A stretch of 64,000 nt of DNA from Pseudahrensia aquimaris (lineage in GTDB: Bacteria > Pseudomonadota > Alphaproteobacteria > Rhizobiales > Rhizobiaceae). The DNA lies in contig NZ_JBHTJV010000009.1 of the NCBI RefSeq assembly GCF_042676045.1, forward strand, positions 62,001 through 126,000. Direction: 5' to 3'. The translations under genes were made by a program, and so were the position numbers. Under the pieces are notes generated by a model, which made no database searches, was not told where the DNA came from, and saw only the letters and a program-made list of their open reading frames with translations. Positions 26,071-34,626 of this stretch are shown here, in pieces. Position 1 is the stretch's first letter, and each line of letters starts with the position of its first letter.

Positions 26071-26091
26071 ACAATCCGCTTCAAGCGTGAC

Positions 26092-26670
26092 TTAAAGAGC
26101 GTCAATCGCTGTTTTCAGACCTTCCAGTTTATCTGGCGTCAGCGGTCCGATGACCTTATGGCGAACGATTCCGTCTTTATCGATCAGGAAAGTCTCCGGA
26201 ATTCCATAAAAACCCCAATCCAGTGCAGCGCGACCACGCGGATCAATGCCAACACGGTCAAAAGGGTTGCCCAAACCGCCAAGGAACCGCAGAGCATTGC
26301 CCGGGTCGTCCTTGTAGTTGATGCCAACCACATCGAATCGCTCGTCATTAGCAAGGCTCATCAAGATTGGGTGCTCCGCACGGCACGGCGCACACCATGA
26401 AGCAAAGATATTCACCAGATGCGGTTTGCCCTTCATATCGCTGCTGGCAAGGCCGGGAACAGGAACGCCGTCGCGCTGCAAACGCGGCAGAGGCGGCAAC
26501 GTGAATTCCGGCGCGGCACGGCCAACAAGCGCGGAGGGCAATTCTTGGCTATCGCGGCCAGAAAGCAATTGAACCAGAAAGAAAACCGCCATAGCGCCAA
26601 AAACCAGCAAGGGCAGAGCGACAAGCAGTTTGGATGAACCGCTTCTGGGCGGCGCAGCATCTTCACTCAT
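26092..26670 (-). CDS. ccmG: Cytochrome c biogenesis thiol:disulphide oxidoreductase CcmG/DsbE
   Basis: Membrane-anchored periplasmic thioredoxin of 192 residues that keeps the haem-binding cysteines of apocytochrome c reduced. One N-terminal membrane anchor (about residues 14-36), then a thioredoxin domain with the active site WCAPC inside NIFASWCAPCRAEHP, and the family loop YGIPETFLIDKDG. Start at 26670 (ATG); it overlaps the ccmD stop by 8 bases, confirming the operon. Last gene of ccmABCDG, with a terminator about 25 bases beyond the stop. Confidence 0.93.
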   Translation of the reverse strand: MSEDAAPPRSGSSKLLVALPLLVFGAMAVFFLVQLLSGRDSQELPSALVGRAAPEFTLPPLPRLQRDGVPVPGLASSDMKGKPHLVNIFASWCAPCRAEHPILMSLANDERFDVVGINYKDDPGNALRFLGGLGNPFDRVGIDPRGRAALDWGFYGIPETFLIDKDGIVRHKVIGPLTPDKLEGLKTAIDAL

Positions 26671-26848
26671 TGGCAGCCTCCCGCGCAGCGGCACGGCGCA
26701 ATCCATCAGCTTCCAGTTTAGCAAGCGAGGCTTTGCGCGCACGGCTTGTCAAAACAACCCAGCCGATCATCGCCAACAGCACAGCAAAGGTGATGCCATA
26801 AGCGCTGAAAATGAAGCCCGCATATTTCCACGACAGAACAGCGCTCAT
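26663..26848 (-). CDS. ccmD: Haem exporter protein CcmD
   Basis: Small 61-residue membrane protein: one hydrophobic helix (about residues 12-33) and a basic cytoplasmic tail (RARKASLAKLEADGLRR). CcmD stabilises the CcmABC-CcmE complex that loads haem on CcmE. Size, topology and position between ccmC and ccmG decide the call, since CcmD sequences are poorly conserved. Overlaps ccmC by 4 bases (ATGA) and ccmG by 8. Confidence 0.87.
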   Translation of the reverse strand: MSAVLSWKYAGFIFSAYGITFAVLLAMIGWVVLTSRARKASLAKLEADGLRRAAAREAANE

Positions 26849-27612
26849 CGGCCTCGCGCCTCACGTACAGCGCGACGCTGCATGGAACGGATTTGCTGAC
26901 GCTGAATTTCATTGCGCATAGCGCCCAGATGCAGCGTGATGAACAACAAAAGAAAAGCAAGCGCCATCACCAGCAGGGGCTGCAAGAACACGGAATCCAT
27001 TTTCGGACCATCAGCCGTTAGAACGCTTGCGGGTTGGTGCAGGGTTACGAACCAATCGACGGAAAACTTGATGACAGGCAAAATCAACGCGCCGACCAAA
27101 ATGAAAACGCTGGCCAGCCGAGCTGACACTGCGCTTTCTTCGATGGACCGCCAGAGCGCAATAAGTCCGAGATAGATCAACAGCAGAATTAGGAAAGACG
27201 TTAGCCGCGCATCCCATACCCACCATGTGCCCCACATAGGCCGACCCCAGATCGAGCCTGTTGCCAAGCCGATAAAAGTGAATGCAGCACCCAAGGGCGC
27301 AGCAGCACGCGAGGCAACGCCGGCAAGCGGGTGACGCCACACCAGCACACCAAGCGCACCCGACACCATCACCAGATACGTCCCCATTGCCATCCAGACG
27401 GCTGGGACGTGGACGAACATGATCTTGACCGTTCGGCCCTGTTGGTAATCTTCAGGCACCGAAAAACTCATCACCAAACCGATAGCAAACGTAATGGCTG
27501 TGGCAATCGCAAGCCAAGGCAGCACGACGCGCACGAAGCCAAGAAACCGCGTAGGGTTTGCCAGCGCCATAATGCCAGAAGGGCGCGCAATTTTTGTCGT
27601 GTCTGTTGTCAT
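26845..27612 (-). CDS. ccmC: Haem ABC transporter permease CcmC
   Basis: Six-helix inner-membrane protein of 255 residues that presents haem to CcmE. The tryptophan-rich haem-handling signature WGTWWVWDARLTS is present, with the expected histidines in periplasmic loops (HVPAVWM; LHQPAS). Start at 27612, with an AAGAAGAG ribosome site just upstream; the longer frame is rejected. It follows ccmB after a 60-base gap in the ccmABCDG operon. Confidence 0.95.
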   Translation of the reverse strand: MTTDTTKIARPSGIMALANPTRFLGFVRVVLPWLAIATAITFAIGLVMSFSVPEDYQQGRTVKIMFVHVPAVWMAMGTYLVMVSGALGVLVWRHPLAGVASRAAAPLGAAFTFIGLATGSIWGRPMWGTWWVWDARLTSFLILLLIYLGLIALWRSIEESAVSARLASVFILVGALILPVIKFSVDWFVTLHQPASVLTADGPKMDSVFLQPLLVMALAFLLLFITLHLGAMRNEIQRQQIRSMQRRAVREARGR

Positions 27613-27672
27613 GAACTCTTCTTGGGGATTGTTGGCTCGGCTTTCAATTGTTCTGGGCACCCGTGCGGCAAA

Positions 27673-28332
27673 TTACGCTCTGCCCTGACGCAGCGCGAGA
27701 GCTGCTCCCAGCGGCCCCAACACCATGAAGAACAGTGAAATAGCACACAATATCAGAAACGGCATTGTGAACGGGTCCGGGTCGGTGACCGCTCCACGGA
27801 CGGCACCGACGCCAAAAATGACCACCGGGATACACAGCGGCAAAACAAGGATAGACAGCAACAGCCCTCCCCTCGGCAAACCAACAGTAACAGCAGCGCC
27901 AACCGCCCCGATGAAAGACAGCGCAGGCGTTCCCACCAATAGCGTGACGAACGTAGCCCCTATCGCAACCGGCTCCATCGTCAAAAACAGCGCGAAAACC
28001 GGCGAGACCAGCGCCAGAGGAAGGCCTGTGACAAGCCAATGGGCAAGACTTTTAACGAAGATCAACGCCGCAAGCGGTTGTCGCGCCATCATCAAGTGGT
28101 CCAGCGAGCCGTCCTCGCGGTCCACCTGAAAGAGTCGCTCTAAGCCAAGCAGTGATGCCAACATGGCACCAATCCATAAAACCGCACCACCAATGGTCGA
28201 CAGCAATTGCGCGTTCGGCCCAACTGCGAAGGGAATGGCCACCACCACAGCAAGATAGAACAACAGCGCCGACCCCGCCCCTCCACCGGAACGCAAAGCC
28301 AAGCGGATTTCGCGCTTCAACAGTGCGATCAC
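27673..28332 (-). CDS. ccmB: Haem exporter permease CcmB
   Basis: Six-helix membrane subunit of the CcmAB ABC transporter, 219 residues. ATP use by CcmAB drives release of holo-CcmE from CcmC. Family features: an N-terminal LKREIRLALRSGGGAGSALLFYLAVV and the segment FQVDREDGSLDHLMMARQPLAALIFVKSLAHW. Start overlaps the ccmA stop by 4 bases (ATGA). Confidence 0.95.
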   Translation of the reverse strand: MIALLKREIRLALRSGGGAGSALLFYLAVVVAIPFAVGPNAQLLSTIGGAVLWIGAMLASLLGLERLFQVDREDGSLDHLMMARQPLAALIFVKSLAHWLVTGLPLALVSPVFALFLTMEPVAIGATFVTLLVGTPALSFIGAVGAAVTVGLPRGGLLLSILVLPLCIPVVIFGVGAVRGAVTDPDPFTMPFLILCAISLFFMVLGPLGAALALRQGRA

Positions 28333-28949
28333 GACAGACTTGCCCCATCGAGCACCAGCGATTGCATATTGTCCAATCCCAACGAAATGTGGGTTGCGGC
28401 AATGACTATGCCGCCATCTTCCAGATGAGCGCCCATCAGGTCTGCGAACTGCTTCTGCGACACGGCGTCCATACCCGAAGTCGGCTCATCCAACAGCCAG
28501 ATCGGGCGATAACTAATGAGCAACCGGGCAATGGATGCACGTCGCCGCATACCGGTGGAGAGATGCGAGAACGGGATGGATGAAAGACCACCGAGACCCA
28601 CCATTTCCAGCGCCTCTTCGATCTCATAAAACGGCTGACCGGCAAAATCCTGCCAAAAGGCAAGGTTCTCCCCAACGCTCATCGCGCCTTTCATGGAATT
28701 ATCCGGTCCAAGATAATGGCAAAGCTCTTCCAGCGAAGCCTCGCCAAATTCTTCAGGCTTATCTGCCAAGCCGACAGTGCCAGCTTCAATTGGCAACAGC
28801 CCGGCAATACCCCGCAGAAGCGTGGATTTGCCCGTCCCGTTTTCGCCTGTGATGACGAGCGCAGAACCGGACGCCACATCGAACGAAAGTCCGTGCAACA
28901 CCACGTCTTCACCGCGCAGGAGGGTTAGATTGTCAGCCACAAGTCTCAT
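28329..28949 (-). CDS. ccmA: Haem ABC exporter ATP-binding protein CcmA
   Basis: ABC ATPase of 206 residues. Walker A GENGTGKST (35-43), signature LSTGMRRRASIARL, Walker B WLLDEPTSGMD. First gene of the leftward ccmABCDG operon for System I cytochrome c maturation; ccmE/F/H are not in the window. Divergent from the YkvA-like gene, with an 86-base shared promoter region. Confidence 0.95.
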   Translation of the reverse strand: MRLVADNLTLLRGEDVVLHGLSFDVASGSALVITGENGTGKSTLLRGIAGLLPIEAGTVGLADKPEEFGEASLEELCHYLGPDNSMKGAMSVGENLAFWQDFAGQPFYEIEEALEMVGLGGLSSIPFSHLSTGMRRRASIARLLISYRPIWLLDEPTSGMDAVSQKQFADLMGAHLEDGGIVIAATHISLGLDNMQSLVLDGASLS

Positions 28950-29035
28950 GGCTGCACCCTGTAACGAGATTTACCACGATACGCCAGATTCTTGCACGAT
29001 TGGCGTTTGATGCCCATATGAGCGTGGAGGAGTGA

Positions 29036-29416
29036 ATGATGGATAAATCGAAAATAGACGACATTTTGCTTCCCGTTCCTCTGGAGGAGCAGGAGCGGCG
29101 CGAGAACAAGGTGAAAAGCGAGTTCTGGCCGAAAATGCGTTCGTTCGCCGCGCAAATCCCCTTTGCGGAAGACGCAGCAGCCGCGTGGTATTGCGCGACC
29201 GACAAAAACACACCGCTGAAAGTGCGGGGCACTTTGTTCGCCGCGCTCGCTTATTTCATCATGCCGATCGACGTGGTTCCCGACATCTTGGCCTTTATTG
29301 GCTTCACCGACGATACCGCCGTGCTGATGGCAGCGCTCGCCCTTGTCAGCCAGAACATCACCGAAGAACACCGGGAAAAAGCCCGCGAAGCGTTGTCGCA
29401 AAAGACCGAAGTTTAA
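29036..29416 (+). CDS. YkvA family protein (DUF1232)
   Basis: 126-residue protein with the short DUF1232 domain in the centre: TPLKVRGTLFAALAYFIMPIDVVPDILAFIGFTDD (two blocks), which forms a hydrophobic hairpin thought to lie in or on the membrane. Function unknown. A strong GGAGGAG ribosome site precedes tandem ATGs at 29036 and 29039. It is convergent with the quinone oxidoreductase gene, their stops sharing a 4-bp overlap (TTAA). Confidence 0.85.
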   Translation: MMDKSKIDDILLPVPLEEQERRENKVKSEFWPKMRSFAAQIPFAEDAAAAWYCATDKNTPLKVRGTLFAALAYFIMPIDVVPDILAFIGFTDDTAVLMAALALVSQNITEEHREKAREALSQKTEV

Positions 29417-30393
29417 TCGCTGACGCGCAGCAAAACTTTGCCTTTGACATTGCGAGCGGCAATTTTTTCCAGCGCCGCAGGGCCATCTTCCAACGCAAAC
29501 ACCGAATCCACATGCGGCTTTAGTGTGCCATCGGCCAACCAGCCGAGCAGATCGTCAATGTTCTGACGATTGCCAGCGGGGTCGCGCATGGTGAAGGCTC
29601 CCCAGAAAACGCCACGAATATCGGCGCCTTTCAGCAGTGGCAGATTGAGCGGAATGGCCGGAATTGGCCCCGCCGCAAACCCAATCACCAAGAACCGACC
29701 ACCCCAGGCAATCGCCCGGAACGCACTTTCTGCAAAATCGCCACCAACGGGGTCGTAAATCACGTCCATACCGTTGCCGCCTGTTGCCTTTTTCAGCGCA
29801 TCTTTCAGATCGACGTCGCTGTAATTGATGCCCTCATCTGCGCCGCACTCTTTGGCAAATGCCAGTTTCTCGTCTGAGGAAGCACAAGCGATAACGCGCG
29901 CGCCCATGATTTTACCAAGCTCGACCGCCGCTTGACCAACACCGCCAGAGGCTCCCAGCACTGCCAGCGTCTCGCCAGCTTTCAGCTCTCCGCGGTCTTT
30001 GATGCCGTGATAGGACGTGCCGTAAGTGACCATGATGCAGGCCGCCTGCTCATCGCTTACCCCATCAGGAATGTGTGACAGCGCCACTGGCGGGGCAATA
30101 ATCAGCTCCCGTGCTGTGCCACCCTGCACATAGCCACAAACGCGGTCACCGACCGAAAAGCCCTCGACGCCCTCGCCAAGCGCTTCCACCACGCCAGACA
30201 TTTCGGCAGCGATGGAAAACGGACGCGGTGGTTTGAACTGGTATTTGTCCTCGATGATGAGACAGTCGAAGAAATTCAGCGCAGCGATCTTTACCCGCAC
30301 CAGCACCTCGCCCTTTTTTGGCGTCGGCGCTTCAATGTCTTCCACCACGAGGGTAGACGGCGGACCGGGTTCTTTCGACAACAGGGCTTTCAT
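29413..30393 (-). CDS. NADPH:quinone oxidoreductase family protein (zinc-independent MDR)
   Basis: 326-residue medium-chain dehydrogenase/reductase of the quinone-oxidoreductase branch. The cofactor motif LGASGGVGQAAVELGK is at about residue 147, and ASGGVG is typical of NADPH-binding members. No structural or catalytic zinc cysteines are apparent. The nearest relatives usually act on quinones, enones or acryloyl-type CoA esters; the substrate is not known. Divergent from the RNA methyltransferase gene. Confidence 0.87.
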   Translation of the reverse strand: MKALLSKEPGPPSTLVVEDIEAPTPKKGEVLVRVKIAALNFFDCLIIEDKYQFKPPRPFSIAAEMSGVVEALGEGVEGFSVGDRVCGYVQGGTARELIIAPPVALSHIPDGVSDEQAACIMVTYGTSYHGIKDRGELKAGETLAVLGASGGVGQAAVELGKIMGARVIACASSDEKLAFAKECGADEGINYSDVDLKDALKKATGGNGMDVIYDPVGGDFAESAFRAIAWGGRFLVIGFAAGPIPAIPLNLPLLKGADIRGVFWGAFTMRDPAGNRQNIDDLLGWLADGTLKPHVDSVFALEDGPAALEKIAARNVKGKVLLRVSD

Positions 30394-30495
30394 GGGGTGG
30401 TCTCCGAGCGGTTGAGCAATTTGCCTTGCCTCTATCGCAGCCGTGCCAGTTTCGCCATAAGGAGAGCGGATTTTTTAAGCGCGGAGCACGATGCG

Positions 30496-31080
30496 ATGAA
30501 CGCACGCGGCTATTTCGGCATTGGAGTCGAAGGCATTTCAAAGCCCATGAATTTCGGCAACCTATCGCGCACAGCCTACGGTTTCGGCGCGAGTTTCGTC
30601 TTCACCGTCGCTCCCGGTCGCTATATCGACGCGCCACCTTCCGATACGACACGCTCCCAAGACCACATGCCTTGGTACACGTTCAAAGGCTGTGATGATC
30701 TGCGCTTGCCAGACGATTGCCGTCTTGTTGGCGTGGAATTGCTGGACGAGGCGATAGACCTTCCCAGCTTTCGCCATCCCACCCGCGCAGCTTACATTTT
30801 GGGGCCGGAAGGTGGATCACTGTCGCCAGAAATGACGGCAAAGTGCGAGTTCATCATCAAAATTCCGACCCGCTTTTGTCTGAACGTCGCCACAGCAGGC
30901 GCGGTGATTATGTATGATCGCATGTTGTCACTGGGCAAATTTGCAGAGCGACCCGTCAAGGTGGGTGCGCCCGCGAGCCCTGCTCCACAACACATCGACG
31001 GCAAGGCCAAGTACAGCGGCGGCAAAAGAATTCCGCCGAAAAAGGGCAGGAACCGCCTTGGCCCGGCAAACAAAAGCTGA
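30496..31080 (+). CDS. SpoU-type RNA 2'-O-methyltransferase (TrmH family)
   Basis: 194-residue stand-alone SPOUT methyltransferase. The knot motifs are in the C-terminal half: YILGPEGGSLSPE and IPTRFCLNVATAGAVIMYDRM, matching motifs 2 and 3 of the SpoU family. The N-terminal MNARGYFGIGVEGISKPMNFGNL matches the small TrmH-like group. A basic tail (KRIPPKKGRNR) may bind RNA. I set the start at 30496 because the product then begins with the family N-terminus. Target RNA unknown. Confidence 0.83.
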   Translation: MNARGYFGIGVEGISKPMNFGNLSRTAYGFGASFVFTVAPGRYIDAPPSDTTRSQDHMPWYTFKGCDDLRLPDDCRLVGVELLDEAIDLPSFRHPTRAAYILGPEGGSLSPEMTAKCEFIIKIPTRFCLNVATAGAVIMYDRMLSLGKFAERPVKVGAPASPAPQHIDGKAKYSGGKRIPPKKGRNRLGPANKS

Positions 31081-31275
31081 GCATTTCAAATTCTCGCCTT
31101 TTTGGTGATGAAAGAAACAGGGGCTGGTGGGTGCAGGCGACGATTGATACAGTTTTAACCATACCTTTTCAGCAAATTGTAACGGTGTTGTTTCACTTTG
31201 CGTGAAGCACGTTGGGAACGGGTCAAACAGCAAACACGCTGTGTTGGCCGTAAAAAAATGAGACAAGCGGTGGGA

Positions 31276-31806
31276 ATGATGAAACGTATTTCGCTTATGA
31301 AGACTTCGGCCTTTGCAGGCGCAATGATCGCAGCAGCCATGACGCTGCCACAGGCCGCGTTTGCGCAGGCTCCGGTGCCGATCAAACAACACAATGCTTG
31401 GGGTGCCTACAGCTATAACGACGCTCGCGCCGGGAAGATTTGCTACATCCTGTCGATCCCAACGGTAAAAGCGCCCGCAGACCGCGACCATGGCGATGTG
31501 TTTTTTCTGGTCAGCCAGAAGCCAAATAAATCCGGTGCGCTCGAACCACAGGTCGAAGTCGGCTACCCGCTGAAAACGGAAACGCCCGTGACCGTCGACA
31601 TTGATGGCACCAAATTCCAGATGTTCAGCCAAGGCAACAACGCTTGGGTGAGAGACCTCGCGGAAGAGCCAAAGCTTGTCACCGCCATGCGCGCTGGCCG
31701 CTCCATGACAGTCTCGGCAGAATCGCGCCGTGGCACTCAGACGACCTACACCTATTCGTTGTCGGGCGTGACGGCAGCACTGAGCGAAGTGAACAACTGC
31801 AAATAA
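31276..31806 (+). CDS. Invasion associated locus B (IalB) family protein
   Basis: Secreted protein of about 176 residues in the IalB family, first known from Bartonella erythrocyte invasion but widespread in free-living Rhizobiales, where its role is unclear. Signal peptide about residues 1-34, ending AFAQ. The fold holds a cysteine early (KICYILS) and one next to the C-terminus (NNCK), probably a disulphide. Start is one of ATG 31258, 31276 or 31279; I chose 31276. The 195-base upstream gap shows a small hairpin but no other gene. A strong terminator follows. Confidence 0.8.
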   Translation: MMKRISLMKTSAFAGAMIAAAMTLPQAAFAQAPVPIKQHNAWGAYSYNDARAGKICYILSIPTVKAPADRDHGDVFFLVSQKPNKSGALEPQVEVGYPLKTETPVTVDIDGTKFQMFSQGNNAWVRDLAEEPKLVTAMRAGRSMTVSAESRRGTQTTYTYSLSGVTAALSEVNNCK

Positions 31807-31854
31807 GCTGAGCGGCCGCGCGGCCTTGCGAGTGACACAAGACAAAGCCATATA

Positions 31855-31877
31855 GGCGGCACCCGTGCCGCCTTTTT
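31855..31877 (+). terminator. Rho-independent terminator after the IalB gene
   Basis: Stem GGCGGCA / TGCCGCC with loop CCCG, then TTTTT. It lies 49 bases after the IalB stop and 32 bases before the rlmN start. Confidence 0.85.
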
Positions 31878-31908
31878 GCTGTTTGGCGGCGGCCCACTAG
31901 GAAACCCG

Positions 31909-33150
31909 ATGCCCCTTTCGCTCGATCTAACCGACGCCAAAACCCGCCTGCAATGGGCCGGAATGACGGCTGCGAGCGGCGACAAAATCGCGCTCATCGG
32001 TCTGAACAAGACGCAGATGGCGCAGGCTTTCAAGGACGCTGGCGTCCCCGAAAAGCAGGCGCGTATGCGGGCGAGCCAAGTGTGGCAATGGATATACGTT
32101 CGCGGCCACGACGATTTCTCCCGCATGTCGAATATCGGCAAAGAACTGCGCGCCACGCTGGAAGAAAAATTCACGCTCGAACGTCCGGAAATCGTCGAAG
32201 AGCAAATTTCCGAAGACGGCACACGCAAATGGCTCTTCCGTTTTCCCGCCCGTGGAGCAGGTGCGCCGGTGGAAGTGGAAACCGTCTACATTCCAGAAGC
32301 GGATCGCGGCACGCTATGCATTTCCAGCCAAGTCGGTTGCACACTCACCTGCACGTTTTGCCATACCGGCACCCAAAAGCTGGTGCGCAATCTCACGGCA
32401 GGTGAAATATTGATGCAATTGATGGTCGCCCGCGACCGCTTGGGCGATTTTCCCGATGCAGACATTCCCCAAGGCGGTGTCGTGCCAAGCGAGGGCCGGA
32501 AAGTCACGAATATTGTGATGATGGGTATGGGCGAACCGCTCTACAATTTCGAGCACGTAAAACAAGCTCTGCTTATCGCCGCCGATGGCGAAGGATTAGG
32601 GTTGTCGAAACGGCGCATTACCCTTTCAACGTCCGGCGTGGTTCCAGCGATTTATCGAACGGGCGAAGAAATCGGCTGCGCTTTGGCCATATCGCTCCAC
32701 GCGACAAACGATGCTCTGCGCGACGAAATCGTGCCGATCAACAAAAAGCACAACATCGCAGAATTGCTACAAGCCTGCCGCGATTATCCCGGCGTCTCCA
32801 ACGCCAAACGCATCACTTTTGAATATGTGATGCTCAAGGGCGTCAACGATTCGCTCAATGAGGCGAAGGAATTGGTGCAACTGTTGAAAGGCATTCCAGC
32901 CAAAATCAATCTCATACCGTTCAACCCGTGGCCCGGCTCAAACTACGAATGTTCCGATTGGGAAGAGATTGAAAAGTTCGCTGATTTCATCAACGCCAAC
33001 GGCTATGCCTCTCCCATTCGCACCCCCAGAGGCCGCGATATCTTGGCCGCGTGCGGGCAATTGAAATCAGAATCCGAACGGATGCGCATTAAAGAACGCA
33101 TGGCGCTTGAGGCGACCCGTGCAATGGTTGCAGGGCATGGCGAGGACTAG
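31909..33150 (+). CDS. rlmN: Dual-specificity 23S rRNA/tRNA adenine-C2 methyltransferase RlmN
   Basis: Radical-SAM enzyme that makes m2A2503 in 23S rRNA and m2A37 in tRNA. 413 residues. The radical-SAM cluster motif C-x3-C-x2-C is seen in GCTLTCTFCHTGTQ near residue 145. Other family marks: VWQWIYVRG, MMGMGEPLYNFEHV, ALAISLHATNDALRDEIVPINKK and the late cysteine in DILAACGQL that takes part in catalysis. Start at 31909 with AGGAAA upstream. Preceded by the IalB terminator, so transcribed on its own. Confidence 0.96.
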   Translation: MPLSLDLTDAKTRLQWAGMTAASGDKIALIGLNKTQMAQAFKDAGVPEKQARMRASQVWQWIYVRGHDDFSRMSNIGKELRATLEEKFTLERPEIVEEQISEDGTRKWLFRFPARGAGAPVEVETVYIPEADRGTLCISSQVGCTLTCTFCHTGTQKLVRNLTAGEILMQLMVARDRLGDFPDADIPQGGVVPSEGRKVTNIVMMGMGEPLYNFEHVKQALLIAADGEGLGLSKRRITLSTSGVVPAIYRTGEEIGCALAISLHATNDALRDEIVPINKKHNIAELLQACRDYPGVSNAKRITFEYVMLKGVNDSLNEAKELVQLLKGIPAKINLIPFNPWPGSNYECSDWEEIEKFADFINANGYASPIRTPRGRDILAACGQLKSESERMRIKERMALEATRAMVAGHGED

Positions 33151-33253
33151 CGTCTGTCGCTTTGAAGCAGCCCCGGCGGCGAATTATTTCAAGACTACCG
33201 CGAAACAGAGAAGCACAAAAATTATAAAATCAATAAACTTCACTCTCAAGCCG

Positions 33254-34525
33254 TCACACGTGGGTAATGTGAACACTCTTGGGAACTATTGACGGCGCAT
33301 TATTCAGCGCTTCAATCGAAAATCCGGCAACCGCTTTATATGTTTCCGCATGATGCGCCAGTTCCTCTCGGCTGACCACATCCTCCAGATTCTCAAACAT
33401 ACCGCGGCACTTGTCTTCCATCATTTGCAAAACGGCATCGGGACCGGAGCCTCGGTTGGTTTCTATCAGCTTTTGCATGGCGGGGCGCATTTCCGCCTCG
33501 TAGGCTTCCAAAGCAGCAGAATTTACCCCGTACTCAAGAAACGCACGACCGATCTTGCGGGCATCAATTATCGCGGTGCTCGCACCATTCGAACCGACGG
33601 GATAAGTCGCGTGAGCAGCGTCACCCATTAAAGTCGTTCGTCCACGGGTCCAGCGCGGCAGCGGATCACGGTCCACCATCGGGTATTCGAACACCTTCTC
33701 AGCCTTCTCCATCAACGCCGGGAAGTCGTACCAGTCGTAAACCCAGCTATAAAATTGTGGCAGAAAATCCGACAACGATGCTTCGCGATTCCAGTCGTTC
33801 TTTTCCCAGCCTTTCGACGGGTCAAACCACAATTCAGCAATCCAGTTCATAACCGCTTCACCCGTATCGGGGTCAGGCGCAGTGATTGGGTACGACACGA
33901 TGCGCTGAGTTGCGTGGCCGATTAGCGCCATGGACGCGCCCGTGCGGAACGGTTTGCCAAGGCTTGTTCCACGCCACAAAACGGCACCGTTCCAAATCGG
34001 CGGGCCTTCATCGGGGGCCATCTGCGTGCGAATAGCAGAGTGAATGCCGTCTGCTGCAATAAGCACGTCTCCGATGACGTTCATATGCTCACCACCGCGA
34101 AGCAAATGGAGGCGCACACCATCATCGCCGTTATCAAAACCCAGAGCCTTCGCACCCAGAGTGATGCAATCGGCCCCGGCACGATCCAGCAACGTATGAT
34201 AAAGCAACATTGTCAATTCACCGCGATGCACCGAATATTGCGGCCAATGATAGCCTGCCCATATGCCTCGCGGCTCAGTCCAGATTTCCAGTCCGTGCTT
34301 TGTGAACATGCCGTATTCACGGGTCTTCACACCGACCTTCGATAGCGCGTCTTCCAGACCCATTTCATACAATTCACGCACTGCATTGGGTTGCACGTTA
34401 ATGCCAACACCCAGCGGCTTCATCTCGCTTGCCCGTTCAAAAATATGAAACGGCACGCCAATTTGGTGCAGCGTCAATCCGAGCGCCAAACCTGCAATAC
34501 CACCACCAGCAATCAAAACTGTCAT
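33254..34525 (-). CDS. FAD-dependent monooxygenase (PHBH/PhzS-like)
   Basis: 423-residue group A flavoprotein hydroxylase. Rossmann motif IAGGGIAGLALGLTLH at the N-terminus, the ADGIHS (DG) motif near residue 165, and the GDAAHATYPVGSNGAS motif near 300 that binds FAD ribityl phosphate. It resembles the phenazine/aromatic-acid hydroxylase branch, but nothing next door names a substrate. No regulator or ring-cleavage genes flank it. Confidence 0.85.
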   Translation of the reverse strand: MTVLIAGGGIAGLALGLTLHQIGVPFHIFERASEMKPLGVGINVQPNAVRELYEMGLEDALSKVGVKTREYGMFTKHGLEIWTEPRGIWAGYHWPQYSVHRGELTMLLYHTLLDRAGADCITLGAKALGFDNGDDGVRLHLLRGGEHMNVIGDVLIAADGIHSAIRTQMAPDEGPPIWNGAVLWRGTSLGKPFRTGASMALIGHATQRIVSYPITAPDPDTGEAVMNWIAELWFDPSKGWEKNDWNREASLSDFLPQFYSWVYDWYDFPALMEKAEKVFEYPMVDRDPLPRWTRGRTTLMGDAAHATYPVGSNGASTAIIDARKIGRAFLEYGVNSAALEAYEAEMRPAMQKLIETNRGSGPDAVLQMMEDKCRGMFENLEDVVSREELAHHAETYKAVAGFSIEALNNAPSIVPKSVHITHV

Positions 34526-34626
34526 TTCGAATACCTCATGAAACCGTCGCTAGATATCTGAACCAATTGGCCAAGATCGTCCAGCAGGCTAAGAAGCGAA
34601 AACGATTCCTCGAAAGAGCCGCTGCC

